Shown here piece after piece: positions 1 to 8,138 of a DNA stretch of 64,000 nt. The notes beneath the pieces are model-generated. The model saw only the letters and a program-made list of their open reading frames with translations, searched no databases and was not told the DNA's origin. Each line of letters begins with the position of its first letter. Positions within the stretch are counted from its first letter, which is position 1. Source of the stretch: VRUE01 sp963824215 (GTDB lineage Bacteria > Actinomycetota > Thermoleophilia > Solirubrobacterales > 70-9); NCBI GenBank assembly GCA_963824215.1, contig CAWGOE010000001.1:62001-126000 (forward strand), given 5' to 3'. Position numbers and translations under genes: made by a program.

Positions 1-160
1 CCCCACCGTCCCCGCCGGTGCCTCACGGCTCCGCTTCAGCGTCATGGCCACTCACGAGGAGGCGGAGCTGCGCGAGGCGGCGAGGCAGGCCGGCAAGGCC
101 GCGCGTGAACTGGGCATCCTCACGGCCAGCGGAGCAGCCTCGCTACCCGTCGCCGCCTGA
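1..160 (+). CDS. bioF: 8-amino-7-oxononanoate synthase, C-terminal fragment
   Basis: The reading frame is open from base 2 to the TGA at 158-160 and gives about 52 residues. It contains PTVPAGASRLRFSVMATH, which matches the conserved C-terminal strand of the PLP-dependent AON synthase family (pimeloyl thioester + L-alanine to KAPA). The catalytic lysine and PLP site lie upstream of the window. bioD starts 3 bp after the stop, so the two are presumably co-transcribed and translationally coupled. The family is inferred from this short C-terminus together with the bioD and bioA neighbours; another alpha-oxoamine synthase is possible but less likely. Confidence 0.8.
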   Translation, partial: PTVPAGASRLRFSVMATHEEAELREAARQAGKAARELGILTASGAASLPVAA

Positions 161-163
161 GCC

Positions 164-880
164 GTGGCGGGAGTCTTTGTCACTGGCACCGGCACGGAGG
201 TCGGCAAGACCGTCGTAGCCGCCGCGATGGCGCGGACGCTGGCCGAGCAGGGCAAGCGCGTCGCCGTCTTCAAGCCCGTTGTCACGGGTCTCGATGAGCT
301 AGCCGCCGGTGGGCCAAAAGGCGACACGGCAGGTGACCTTTTGGCCCACCGGCTGAGCAATGCGGCGGATCATGAGCTGCTTCGCTGGGCGGCAGGCTCC
401 GAGCAGAGCGACGAGGAGATCGCTCCCTATCGCTACGGCCCACCGATGTCGCCACATCTGGCGGCGGAGCTGACGGGTGAGGAAATCGATCCGGAGCGAC
501 TGCGGAGCGCATCTCGGGCCGCCGCAAAGGGGGCCGATGCGCTCGTCTGCGAGGGGGTCGGTGGCCTGCTGGTACCGCTCGCCTCCGGCTACCTGGTGCG
601 GGACTTCGCCGCCGACGTCGGCCTGCCGCTGGTCGTCGCCGCCTCACCCGGCCTCGGCACGATCAACCACACCCTGCTGACGATCGAGGCGGCACGTGCC
701 GCTGACCTCGAGGTGGCCTCTGTAGTGCTCACCCCGTGGGCTGATGAGCCGACGCCGATCGAGGAGTCGAACCGTGAGACGATTGCCGCGCTCGGCGGCA
801 TAGAGGTCGCGACGCTTGCGCATCTCGACCTCGCCAAACCTGACAGTTGGCCTGGCCTTGGCGATTTACCCCCCGTATAA
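164..880 (+). CDS. bioD: ATP-dependent dethiobiotin synthetase BioD
   Basis: 238 aa, GTG start 3 bp after bioF. The P-loop GTGTEVGKT lies at about residues 7-15, KPVVTG (substrate lysine region) at about 38-43, and CEGVGGLLVPL is the Mg/carbamate-binding stretch. Length and motif order are normal for the cytoplasmic enzyme that closes the ureido ring of dethiobiotin from DAPA, CO2 and ATP. The next gene is convergent. A 10-bp inverted repeat overlaps the 3' end and may terminate the transcript. Together with bioF and bioA this covers the middle biotin steps; bioB is not in the window. Confidence 0.93.
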   Translation: MAGVFVTGTGTEVGKTVVAAAMARTLAEQGKRVAVFKPVVTGLDELAAGGPKGDTAGDLLAHRLSNAADHELLRWAAGSEQSDEEIAPYRYGPPMSPHLAAELTGEEIDPERLRSASRAAAKGADALVCEGVGGLLVPLASGYLVRDFAADVGLPLVVAASPGLGTINHTLLTIEAARAADLEVASVVLTPWADEPTPIEESNRETIAALGGIEVATLAHLDLAKPDSWPGLGDLPPV

Positions 881-900
881 GGCCGGTAACTCGCCAAGGC
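855..900. terminator. Possible bidirectional terminator between bioD and the MFS gene
   Basis: 855-864 and 891-900 are perfect 10-bp inverted repeats (GCCTTGGCGA / TCGCCAAGGC) separated by 26 nt. They lie between convergent genes and overlap the end of bioD. There is no clear T tract, so termination is inferred from position and pairing only. Confidence 0.35.
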
Positions 901-2397
901 TCAACTGGGAGACCCGGCGGCAGCTGCCTCCTGCGCGGCAAGCTCCGAGCCGCCCGGATTGACCGCGGCCTCGGCCGCCTCGGTGCTGATCGCTTTCGGC
1001 TTGGCCCGGATCGCAGCGGCGGCAATGACGGCCCCGATCAGCGCCACGGCCGCCGAGACCAGCATCGCCTCGCTGAGCCCGTCGACAAAGTGCTGCCGCG
1101 TTGCCGCCTCGAAGCTAGTGCCCGCCGCGCCCTGGAAGATCGCGCCGGTCACGGCGATCCCGAGGCTGCCGCCGACCATGCGGAACATCGAGAGGACGCC
1201 CGAGGCGATCCCGGCTTTCTCGACCACGACGGCGTTCATCGCGGCGCTCGTCATCGGCGACATCGTCATGGCGATGCCGATACCGAGCAGCATGAAGCCC
1301 GGCAGCAGGTCGAGATAGGTCGAGTCGACGGCGATCCCGGTGAAGCTGTAAAGCGAGCCGGTCAAGATCAGGAGCCCAGCGACGATCAGCCAACGCGGCC
1401 CGATGCGGTCGGCGAGCCGGCCGGCAACCGGCGCGATGCCGACGATCATCAGGGTCGAGGGAAGGAAGCGCACCCCGGCCTCCAGCGGTGAGTAGTGGAG
1501 GATGTTCTGCATATAGAGGGCGAGGAAGAAGAAGACGCCGAGCATCGCGAATGAGACGATCAACGCCACCACGACGGCGCCGACGAAGTTGCGGTCGGCG
1601 AAGAAGCGGAATTCGACCATCGGCACCTTGACCTGGAGCTCGATCGCGACGAAGGCGGCCAAGCCGAGGACGGCGCCGGCCAATAGGGCGACGATCTCGG
1701 GCGAGCCCCAACCCCAGGCGTTGCCCTCGACCAGGGCGAGGATGAGAGCCGTCAGCGCGCCCGTCAGGGTCACGACGCCGAGGTAGTCGACCTCGCGCCC
1801 GACCGTGTTGTCGCGTGACTCGCGCACTGCGAACAGGGCAGCGGCCACGGCGCCCACCGCGACCGGGATGTTGAGGTAGAAGATCGCGCGCCAGCTGACG
1901 TGCTCGGTGAGGAAGCCGCCAAGGACGGGGCCGACGGCGAGCGCCAGGGCCGAAACGCCGGCCCAGGTACCCATCGCCTTGCCGCGCTCGTGGGCTGGGA
2001 AGGCGTCGGTGACGATCGAGAGCGTCGCCGGCATCATCAGCGCCGCGCCGGCGCCCTGGACGACTCGGCTGACGACCAAGTCGGTCGAGCTCTGCGCCAG
2101 GCCGGCGGTCGCCGAAGAGAGGGCGAAGATGACGACACCGATCAGGAACATGCGGCGACGACCGAAGATGTCGCCCAGTCGGCCACCGGTCGCCAGCAGC
2201 ACGGCGAAGGAGAGCGTGTAGCCGTTGATCGTCCACTCCAGACCGGAGATCGAGGCGTCGAGGTCGTGCTGGATCGAGGGCAAGGCGACGTTCACGACCG
2301 TGTTGTCGAGCATGATCATGAACAGCGCGAAGCACATCGCTCCGAGCGTCCACCACTTGCGGTTGTCGTCGGTGATCAGGTGGCGGTAACGGGTCAA
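901..2397 (-). CDS. MFS multidrug efflux transporter, DHA2 (14-TM) family
   Basis: 498 aa with about 14 hydrophobic segments. MLDNTVVNVALPSI near residue 30 is the DHA2 motif in TM1, and GGRLGDIFGRRRMF is the loop 2-3 motif A of the major facilitator superfamily (EmrB/QacA type). The start is TTG, overlapping the TGA of the upstream marR gene (TTGA), so the two are translationally coupled. The pairing suggests proton-driven drug or toxin export controlled by the MarR repressor. The substrate cannot be read from sequence. The C-terminus is an Ala/Glu-rich cytoplasmic tail. Confidence 0.9.
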   Translation of the reverse strand: MTRYRHLITDDNRKWWTLGAMCFALFMIMLDNTVVNVALPSIQHDLDASISGLEWTINGYTLSFAVLLATGGRLGDIFGRRRMFLIGVVIFALSSATAGLAQSSTDLVVSRVVQGAGAALMMPATLSIVTDAFPAHERGKAMGTWAGVSALALAVGPVLGGFLTEHVSWRAIFYLNIPVAVGAVAAALFAVRESRDNTVGREVDYLGVVTLTGALTALILALVEGNAWGWGSPEIVALLAGAVLGLAAFVAIELQVKVPMVEFRFFADRNFVGAVVVALIVSFAMLGVFFFLALYMQNILHYSPLEAGVRFLPSTLMIVGIAPVAGRLADRIGPRWLIVAGLLILTGSLYSFTGIAVDSTYLDLLPGFMLLGIGIAMTMSPMTSAAMNAVVVEKAGIASGVLSMFRMVGGSLGIAVTGAIFQGAAGTSFEAATRQHFVDGLSEAMLVSAAVALIGAVIAAAAIRAKPKAISTEAAEAAVNPGGSELAAQEAAAAGSPS

Positions 2398-2876
2398 GCT
2401 GAACCAACTCCCTTCAGGTGCTCAAAGGTCTTGGCGATGTCCTCGCGGTCCATGAGCGAGTCGATCGCGGCGTCGAGCTTGCGACGCTGAGTGGCGCTGA
2501 GGCCCTCGGCGAAGGCCTCGAGCCCGGCCTGCCGAACGACCAGCAGCGTGTCGACGAACTGCTTGCCCTTGGCGGTGATCGCGATGCGTCTGACGCGGCG
2601 GTCGTCGGGGTCCTCGAGCCTGGTGACGAGCTTCTTCTTGACCAGGGCATCGACCGCCCGGCTCATCGAAGGGACCGAGACCCCAAAGGCGTCGGCGAGG
2701 TCGCTCACCTGGCGCGGGTCGGCGCTCTCGCCGATCCCCCCCAGCTCCAACAATGCCTTGCACTGCGTCATCGAGAGCCCGGACTCCTCGATCACCCGCA
2801 GCTGGTTGCCGCGGTCATAAAGGAAGACGTGGCGCAGCAGGGCGCCCATACGTGCGGACGTGTCACTCGACGGCAT
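2394..2876 (-). CDS. MarR-family transcriptional regulator
   Basis: 160 aa from the ATG at 2876. A longer frame to 2918 exists, but it would run through the promoter. A winged helix-turn-helix is recognisable: VSDLADAFGVSVPSMSRAVDAL is followed by the wing LEDPDDRRVRRIAITAKG, with the DxRxxR signature of MarR proteins. Flanking helices would form the dimer. It is the first gene of a two-gene unit with the DHA2 efflux pump. Three AGTTG-type half-sites overlap its own promoter, so autorepression relieved by a small ligand is likely. Confidence 0.9.
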   Translation of the reverse strand: MPSSDTSARMGALLRHVFLYDRGNQLRVIEESGLSMTQCKALLELGGIGESADPRQVSDLADAFGVSVPSMSRAVDALVKKKLVTRLEDPDDRRVRRIAITAKGKQFVDTLLVVRQAGLEAFAEGLSATQRRKLDAAIDSLMDREDIAKTFEHLKGVGSA

Positions 2877-2883
2877 GTGTCTG

Positions 2884-2924
2884 ATAGTTGCACGAGCGCA
2901 ACTATTTCTCAAGCGCAATAGTTG
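2884..2924 (-). promoter_or_regulatory. marR promoter with overlapping palindromic operators
   Basis: On the minus strand a -35 TTGAGA (2907-2912), a 17-bp spacer and a -10 AACTAT (2884-2889) lie 7 nt before the marR ATG. Two perfect 8-bp palindromes overlap it: ATAGTTGC (2884-2891) with GCAACTAT (2898-2905), and CAACTATT (2899-2906) with AATAGTTG (2917-2924). The middle half-site is shared. Binding here would block the marR-MFS promoter; that is inference from MarR family behaviour. Confidence 0.6.
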
Positions 2925-3015
2925 TTCGTGTGATCGACATCACTCAACTGCCGCAATCTGCGTGGTTCGACGCCACCGGTTCCGGCCGAAGGCCGCTTTA
3001 GATTCGGATGTGGCG

Positions 3016-4332
3016 ATGTCGGTGGACCACGCTCAGCTCGATCGGGATCATCTTTGGCACCCGTTCACCCAGCAACAGGGCTGGGTCGAGGAAGAGCCTC
3101 TGATGATCGAGCGGGCCGAGGGGGCGGAACTGATCGACAGCGACGGCCGCCGCTACATCGACGGCGTCTCCTCGCTGTGGTGCAACGTTCACGGGCATCG
3201 CCATCCAGGCATCGACACGGCCGTGCGCGAGCAGCTCGAGCGGGTCGCGCACTCGACCATGCTCGGTCTCTCTCACCCCGCCGCCGCCGAGCTCGCCGCG
3301 AAGCTGATCGAGCTGGCCCCACCAGGTCTCTCGCGTGTCTTCTACTCGGAGTCGGGCTCGACGGCAACCGAGATCGCACTGAAGATGGCCTTCCAGTTCC
3401 AACAGCAGCGTGGCGGCCAGCACGCGCGCCGCACCTCCTTCGTCCACCTCCGCGACGCCTACCACGGCGACACGATCGGCTCGGTCTCGGTCGGCGGCAT
3501 CGACCTCTTCCACTCCACCTACCGGCCGCTGCTCTTCCGCACCCATGCCGCGGAGCCCGGCGACGCCGCCGACCTCGAGCGCGTCCTCTCCTGCCACGAG
3601 GAAGAGGTAGCGGCGGTGATCGTCGAGCCGCTGGTCCAGGGCGCCGCGGGAATGCTGGTCCATCCACCCGGCTATTTGCGTGCAGTGCGCGAGCTCTGCG
3701 ACCGCTTCGGTGTGCTGCTGATCTGCGACGAGGTGGCAACGGGGTTCGGCCGCACCGGCACGATGTTCGCCTGCGAGCAAGAGGGGGTCTCTCCCGACAT
3801 GCTCTGCCTCGCCAAGGGCCTCACCGGCGGCTACCTACCGCTTGCAGCGACCCTGGCGAGCGAGCGGATCTACGAGGGCTTCCTCGGCGCCCCCGAGGAG
3901 TACCGCACCTTCTTCCACGGCCACACCTACACCGGCAACCCGCTCGCCTGCGCAGCGGCGATCGCCAGCCTCGAGGCGTTCGAGCAGGAGCGGACGCTGG
4001 AGCATCTGCAGGCGAAGATCGACCTGCTCGGTGAGCTGCTCGATCCCGTCGCCGCAATGCCCGAGGTGGCGGAGGTGCGCCGCCGCGGCGTCATGGTCGG
4101 CATCGATCTCGGCGAGCACGATCCTGCTCTGCGGCTTGGTCACCAGGTGACCCTGGAGGCGCGCAAGCGCGGCGCGATCGTGCGGCCGCTCAGCGACGTC
4201 GTCGTGCTGATGCCGCCGCTTTCGATCTCCGAGGAAGAGCTGCAGCGGTTGGTCGAGATCACGACTGCCTCGATCGAGGCGGCACATCGCTCCAGCTACG
4301 CCCCGGCAGCTCGGCTGGCGAGCGCCGCCTGA
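3016..4332 (+). CDS. bioA: Adenosylmethionine-8-amino-7-oxononanoate aminotransferase
   Basis: 438 aa from the ATG at 3016. HLWHPFTQ at the N-terminus and DGVSSLWCNVHGHRHP are BioA hallmarks. CDEVATGFGRTG is the PLP-Asp region, and LAKGLTGGYLPL carries the Schiff-base lysine. The enzyme moves an amino group from SAM to KAPA to make DAPA, the step before BioD. An in-frame GTG at 3010 lies 5 nt after a TAGATT box (2999-3004) and could be a leaderless start two codons upstream. The gene is separated from bioF-bioD by the divergent marR-MFS pair. Confidence 0.93.
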   Translation: MSVDHAQLDRDHLWHPFTQQQGWVEEEPLMIERAEGAELIDSDGRRYIDGVSSLWCNVHGHRHPGIDTAVREQLERVAHSTMLGLSHPAAAELAAKLIELAPPGLSRVFYSESGSTATEIALKMAFQFQQQRGGQHARRTSFVHLRDAYHGDTIGSVSVGGIDLFHSTYRPLLFRTHAAEPGDAADLERVLSCHEEEVAAVIVEPLVQGAAGMLVHPPGYLRAVRELCDRFGVLLICDEVATGFGRTGTMFACEQEGVSPDMLCLAKGLTGGYLPLAATLASERIYEGFLGAPEEYRTFFHGHTYTGNPLACAAAIASLEAFEQERTLEHLQAKIDLLGELLDPVAAMPEVAEVRRRGVMVGIDLGEHDPALRLGHQVTLEARKRGAIVRPLSDVVVLMPPLSISEEELQRLVEITTASIEAAHRSSYAPAARLASAA

Positions 4333-4405
4333 ACCCGCCCCAAGACGGCCCCTTACTCCAGACTTCCCCGCTGTGACGGAATCTGGCCCCGCTCGTAGTG
4401 GGGAT

Positions 4406-4942
4406 ATGAGCGAAGCCGTTGCTGCACCGACCCAGGATCAGTCTCGCGAGGCATCGGTCGACCTAGCGTTCGACGAGCTTTACCGCGAAAGCCGCGACGA
4501 CGTCTACGCCTACGCCGCCGGAATGCTCCGCGACCCCGCGGCAGCAGAGGAAGTGACCGCAACCGCCTTCGAGCGCGCCTACCGCAAGCGCGCTCGCTTC
4601 GACCCCCGTCGCGGCAGCGGACGCGCCTGGCTCTTCGGGATCGCCCGCAACGCCGCCCTGGACGAGTTGCGCCGGCGCGGCCGCCAGGCAAAGCTGGTCG
4701 ACGGAGACCTCGCGGATCTGAGCGTCGGCGGCCCCGGCGATCGAAGCGAGCTGCGGCTCGCGCTCGCGGGCGCTGTGGGCACGCTGACCGCGGGCGAACG
4801 AGAGCTGATCGCGCTCAAGTTCTTCGCCGGCCTCTCCAACGTCGAGATCGCCGGCGTGCTCGGCACGAGCGAGTCGAACGCCGGCACGAGGCTGCATCGC
4901 ACCGTGAACAAACTGAGGGAGGTCCTCGATGCAAATGCCTAG
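4406..4942 (+). CDS. ECF-type RNA polymerase sigma factor
   Basis: 178 aa from ATG 4406; a GTG at 4373 in the same frame would add 11 residues. Region 2 (FDELYRESRDDVYAYAAGML through RAWLFGIARNAALDELRRRGR) and region 4 (LTAGERELIALKFFAGLSNVEIAGVLGTSESNAGTRLHR) are both present, and region 3 is absent, as in extracytoplasmic-function sigma-70 proteins. The 3' end overlaps the next gene by 14 bp, and that gene encodes a membrane protein with an N-terminal cytoplasmic segment. This is the classical layout of an ECF sigma factor and its membrane anti-sigma partner. Confidence 0.9.
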   Translation: MSEAVAAPTQDQSREASVDLAFDELYRESRDDVYAYAAGMLRDPAAAEEVTATAFERAYRKRARFDPRRGSGRAWLFGIARNAALDELRRRGRQAKLVDGDLADLSVGGPGDRSELRLALAGAVGTLTAGERELIALKFFAGLSNVEIAGVLGTSESNAGTRLHRTVNKLREVLDANA

Positions 4943-6107
4943 GGACGACTTCGAGTTGACCTCGGAGCTGAGAGCGCTGCGCCCAACGCCCAACGCCACC
5001 TTCAGGGAGGAGCTGGACGCCCGCGTTGCGGCCGGCTTTGCGAGGAGCGGCGAGTCGGATGAGGGTCTCGTCGGCCGTATTGCCCGTGCTCTCCGCAACA
5101 GCTCGCCACGGCGCCTGGTGCTGCCGGCAGGGGCGCTCGCCCTAACGGCGCTCGTCGTCGCCACCGCGGTGATCGCGATCGGCGAAGGGGTGGATGAGGT
5201 CTCGGCTCCGCGCCAGGTGGTCGATGCTCGCGGCAGCATCGAGCGGGAGATGGCCAGTGGGCATCCGCCAGCCTCTTCCGGAGGCAGAGGCGGACAGGAG
5301 AGGCTTCAGTACTCCGATGCGCCAGCTTCCAGGCCCTCGGCGGACGCCGACACTGCGAGCCCGAGTGCGGGTCTTCAATCGTCAGGGCCCACGTCTAAGT
5401 ACCAGACCTCAGCCGCAGGGCCGATGGCAGGCCACCGCGCCGTCGAGCGCGACGCCGAGCTGGTCCTGCAAACGCGGCCGGGTGAGATCGGCGAGGCGTC
5501 GAGGGAGGTCTTCGGCGCCGTCCACGCCGCCAACGGAGTCGTCCTCAGCTCCTCGGTCCGCGACCAGGGCGGCGAGTCGAGCGCGCGCTTCCAGCTGCTC
5601 GTGCCCAGCGGCCAGCTCGGCGACACGCTGGCCTCTCTCTCACAGATCGCCGAGGTTCACTCACGGCACGAGTCGACCCTCGACATCACCGCACCGACGG
5701 TGAGCCTCAGCGACCGACTGAAAGACTCCGAAGCGACGATCGAAGGGATGCTGACGCAGCTGGGCGCGACTGAAAGCTATGAAGAGCGCGCGCTGCTCGA
5801 ACGGCAGTTGCGACAGGAGCGCCAGCGGGCAGCCGTCCTTCGCTCCCAGCTCGACCGGCTGCAACGCCGCGCCGACTTCGCCCGCGTCTCACTGCGAATC
5901 GAGAGCGGATCTGATGCCGGCGCGGCCCTCCCGGGCCGATGGGGCGTCGGCGATGCCCTCGATGACGCCGGCCACATCCTCACGATCGCAGCCGGGGCCG
6001 CCATCATCGGCCTCGCCGTGCTCGGCCCCATGGCCCTGATTGCGCTACTGGCCTGGCTGGCCCACCGCACCTGGCAGCGCCAACGCCGCGAACGCGCCCT
6101 CAGCTAA
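4929..6107 (+). CDS. Membrane-anchored DUF4349 protein, putative anti-sigma partner
   Basis: 392 aa, ATG preceded by GGAGGT. Residues 1-60 are a charged cytoplasmic segment. A membrane helix (LVLPAGALALTALVVATAVI) lies near 62-82, followed by a low-complexity linker. About 165-330 form a DUF4349 domain with a coiled coil (EERALLERQLRQERQRAAVL). A second membrane helix near 345-375 ends in a basic tail. The 14-bp overlap with the ECF sigma gene implies translational coupling. The N-terminus lacks a Zn-type HxxxCxxC anti-sigma motif, so the anti-sigma role rests on position only. Confidence 0.75.
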   Translation: MQMPRDDFELTSELRALRPTPNATFREELDARVAAGFARSGESDEGLVGRIARALRNSSPRRLVLPAGALALTALVVATAVIAIGEGVDEVSAPRQVVDARGSIEREMASGHPPASSGGRGGQERLQYSDAPASRPSADADTASPSAGLQSSGPTSKYQTSAAGPMAGHRAVERDAELVLQTRPGEIGEASREVFGAVHAANGVVLSSSVRDQGGESSARFQLLVPSGQLGDTLASLSQIAEVHSRHESTLDITAPTVSLSDRLKDSEATIEGMLTQLGATESYEERALLERQLRQERQRAAVLRSQLDRLQRRADFARVSLRIESGSDAGAALPGRWGVGDALDDAGHILTIAAGAAIIGLAVLGPMALIALLAWLAHRTWQRQRRERALS

Positions 6108-6157
6108 GGCGTGTCGGAGTTTTCGCGTCACTATGGATGCAGAAACTCGGACACGCC
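6108..6157. repeat. Short hairpin repeat family 3, copy a (possible terminator)
   Basis: Starting one base after the preceding TAA, 6108-6122 pairs with 6143-6157 over 15 bp with one G-G mismatch, leaving a 20-nt loop. The stem core GTGTCGGAGTTT / AAACTCGGACAC closely resembles the hairpin at 29530-29572 (GTGTCTGAGCTT / AAGCTCAGACAC). At one position both arms change together and keep pairing. It probably acts as a 3'-end hairpin for the gene at 4929. Confidence 0.6.
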
Positions 6158-6161
6158 CGGT

Positions 6162-6167
6162 TAGGGT
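6162..6167 (+). promoter_or_regulatory. -10 box for a leaderless NUDIX transcript
   Basis: TAGGGT lies exactly 6 nt before the ATG at 6174 with no Shine-Dalgarno between, the spacing expected when transcription starts at the A of the start codon. Confidence 0.45.
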
Positions 6168-6173
6168 TGGTGG

Positions 6174-6818
6174 ATGGGTGAGGAGAGAACACGCGGGCCT
6201 GCGGAGGCTCCCAATCTGGGTGAGCCTTCTACGCCGCGGCCGTCGGCGTCGGTGGTGCTGCTGAGGCGGGGTGGCAAACACGGCGATCGGGCGATCGAGG
6301 TGCTGCTGCTGAAGCGGACCGAGGAGGCGAAGTTCATGCCTGGGGTGTGGGTGTTTCCTGGCGGAGGCGTGGATGAGTGCGATGGGGAGGGTGAGGCTGG
6401 GCATCGGGCTTGTGCGGTTCGGGAGCTTGAGGAGGAGGCTGGGATCGCGCTGCCGGCTGACGAGGAGCTCGTTCTCTTCTCGCGTTGGATCACGCCGGAG
6501 GTGATCTCGCGGCGCTTCGATGCGTGGTTCTTCCTCGCCCTCGCGCCGGCGCATACACCGCCCGAGCCCGATGGCGTGGAGACGACTGAGGCACGTTGGT
6601 TTGAGCCGGCCGCGGCGCTCGCGGCCAAAGAGGCTGGCGAGCTGGCGCTCGCCTTCCCGACGATCAGCCAGCTCCAGTCGCTGCTCCCCTACCGGACCTC
6701 GAGCGAGGCGCTCGAGGCCCATCGCGACCGCGAGGTCGAGCCGATCCTGCCCAAGGTGATCGGCACGCAAGAGGACCACCGGGTCGTCCTCCCCGGCGAC
6801 CCCGACTATCCGGCCTGA
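6174..6818 (+). CDS. NUDIX hydrolase
   Basis: 214 aa. The NUDIX box is seen as GGGVDECDGEGEAG followed by RELEEEAGI, which supplies the metal-binding glutamates of the GX5EX7REUXEEXGU pattern (with extra residues in the first spacer). MPGVWVFPGGGVDECD and the C-terminal helical half resemble the NUDT19/RP2-like branch, whose members cleave CoA derivatives; the substrate here is not known. The 3' end overlaps the next, convergent gene by 13 bp. A TANNNT box 6 nt before the ATG suggests leaderless transcription. Confidence 0.85.
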   Translation: MGEERTRGPAEAPNLGEPSTPRPSASVVLLRRGGKHGDRAIEVLLLKRTEEAKFMPGVWVFPGGGVDECDGEGEAGHRACAVRELEEEAGIALPADEELVLFSRWITPEVISRRFDAWFFLALAPAHTPPEPDGVETTEARWFEPAAALAAKEAGELALAFPTISQLQSLLPYRTSSEALEAHRDREVEPILPKVIGTQEDHRVVLPGDPDYPA

Positions 6819-7495
6819 GCTGACCCCTGGTCGGGGAAGGGCGTCAGCCCGGCGTGCCAGGGGCCCGGCGGGTAAGTGTGGATGCCGCTCTCGTCCATCT
6901 CCCCCTGTAGCCGCTTGAACAGCTGGCCGGCGTTTTTCAGCGCCTCTTTCAGCTCCGCCTCGCTGCGCTCGCGCAGGTGCCAGAGGAACCAGAGCTGGCG
7001 GTCGTTGATGCCAAAGTCGATCTCGCCGGTCATCGTCGTCGTCCAGGAGAGGAAGCCGGGGCTGAACAGCTCGCGCAGCTTGACCGGGTCGTAATCGCTG
7101 GGGATCGTCGCCAAGAAGCGCTTGTTGAAGTCGATCGACTCGAACTCGACCTTGCGGGCGAAGCGCTGGGTGACGTGCTCGTGCCCCTCGATCGACTCGA
7201 CGTTGAAGGCCGGCACGACCTTGGCCAGGTCGGGCATATGGGCCTTGGCAAGCAGCGCCGTCGGCAGGATTGCCTTGCCGAAGAAGCCGCCGACCTCCTT
7301 TTCGTCGGCGTCACAGCAGGAGCCCCAGAAGCCTTCAGCGAGCTGACCGGTAAGGCGGTTGCTGCCACCAACGCATAGCGCCACTGGACCGTCTTTAGGG
7401 TTGATCCCGCCGACAGGCTCATAGGTCAGCTCGGGCCGCTGGCCGTAGCGGCGAACGATCTCGGCCCATTCCTGCGCTTCGCCCTTCGCGCTCAC
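6806..7495 (-). CDS. Conserved hypothetical protein with DUF3137-like core
   Basis: 229 aa from GTG 7495. I do not recognise a function. The segment FESIDFNKRFLATIPSDYDP followed by LRELFSPGFLSW resembles the central pattern of actinobacterial DUF3137-type proteins (FESxxFNxxFxVxxxD with a following xxLxxPxxxxxL), but the membrane helices usual there are absent, so it appears soluble. There are two cysteines in tandem (GSCCDAD). It faces the NUDIX gene tail to tail with a 13-bp overlap and is divergent from lemA. Confidence 0.6.
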   Translation of the reverse strand: MSAKGEAQEWAEIVRRYGQRPELTYEPVGGINPKDGPVALCVGGSNRLTGQLAEGFWGSCCDADEKEVGGFFGKAILPTALLAKAHMPDLAKVVPAFNVESIEGHEHVTQRFARKVEFESIDFNKRFLATIPSDYDPVKLRELFSPGFLSWTTTMTGEIDFGINDRQLWFLWHLRERSEAELKEALKNAGQLFKRLQGEMDESGIHTYPPGPWHAGLTPFPDQGSAQAG

Positions 7496-7537
7496 GCCGC
7501 GATCCTATGCCGCCCTTGCAGCGGGTGAGCGGGGAAG

Positions 7538-7543
7538 TAGGAT
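7538..7543 (+). promoter_or_regulatory. -10 box for leaderless lemA transcript
   Basis: TAGGAT is followed by 7 nt and the ATG at 7551. The apparent upstream ATG at 7542 lies inside this box, so 7551 is the better start for lemA. Confidence 0.45.
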
Positions 7544-7550
7544 GGACCGC

Positions 7551-8114
7551 ATGAATATCGCTCTCATCGTGATCGCCGCGATCATCGTCATCGCGGTCCT
7601 CTACTTCATCGTCAAGCGCAACTCGATCATCGCCGCGCGCAACCAGGTCGATGAGTCGTGGAGCGGGATCGACGTCCAGCTCAAGCGCCGTCACGACCTC
7701 GTGCCCAACCTGGTCGAGACGGTCAAGGGCTACGCCACGCACGAGAGCGAGACCTTCGAGAAAACCACCCAGGCGCGCGCCGAGGCGATGCAGGCCCAAA
7801 GCGTTGCGGAAACCGCCCAGGCAGAGCAGAAACTGACCCAGGCACTGGCCGATGTGAAAGTGGTCGCCGAGAACTACCCGACCCTGCGCGCCACCGAGAA
7901 CTTCCAGCAGCTCAGCCGCAACCTCTCCGAGCTCGAGGACGAAATCCAGGCCTCCCGCCGGATCTACAACTCCAACGTGCAGTCCTACAACACCGACATC
8001 GAACAGTTCCCGGGCTCGATCGTCGCCAAACAGGGCAACTTCACCGCACGCGAGTTCTTCGAGATCGAGGACAAATCCGAGCGCGAGCCGGTCTCGGTCA
8101 GCTTCGACAAATAG
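7551..8114 (+). CDS. LemA family membrane protein
   Basis: 187 aa from ATG 7551. An upstream in-frame ATG at 7542 overlaps the -10 box. There is one N-terminal membrane helix (IALIVIAAIIVIAVLYFIV) followed by a long antiparallel helical bundle. RNQVDESWSGIDVQLKRRHDLVPNLVETVKGY and the C-terminal YNTDIEQFPGSIVA are family signatures. LemA proteins place the helical domain outside the cell with a very short cytoplasmic end; their exact role is unknown and they often sit beside membrane proteases. Here it is monocistronic or leads into rubredoxin. Confidence 0.92.
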   Translation: MNIALIVIAAIIVIAVLYFIVKRNSIIAARNQVDESWSGIDVQLKRRHDLVPNLVETVKGYATHESETFEKTTQARAEAMQAQSVAETAQAEQKLTQALADVKVVAENYPTLRATENFQQLSRNLSELEDEIQASRRIYNSNVQSYNTDIEQFPGSIVAKQGNFTAREFFEIEDKSEREPVSVSFDK

Positions 8115-8125
8115 AGCCGGTCTTC

Positions 8126-8131
8126 TAAGCT
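8126..8131 (+). promoter_or_regulatory. -10 box for leaderless rubredoxin transcript
   Basis: TAAGCT lies 7 nt upstream of the ATG at 8139. No Shine-Dalgarno sequence is present in the intervening TCTGACT. Confidence 0.4.
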
Positions 8132-8138
8132 TCTGACT

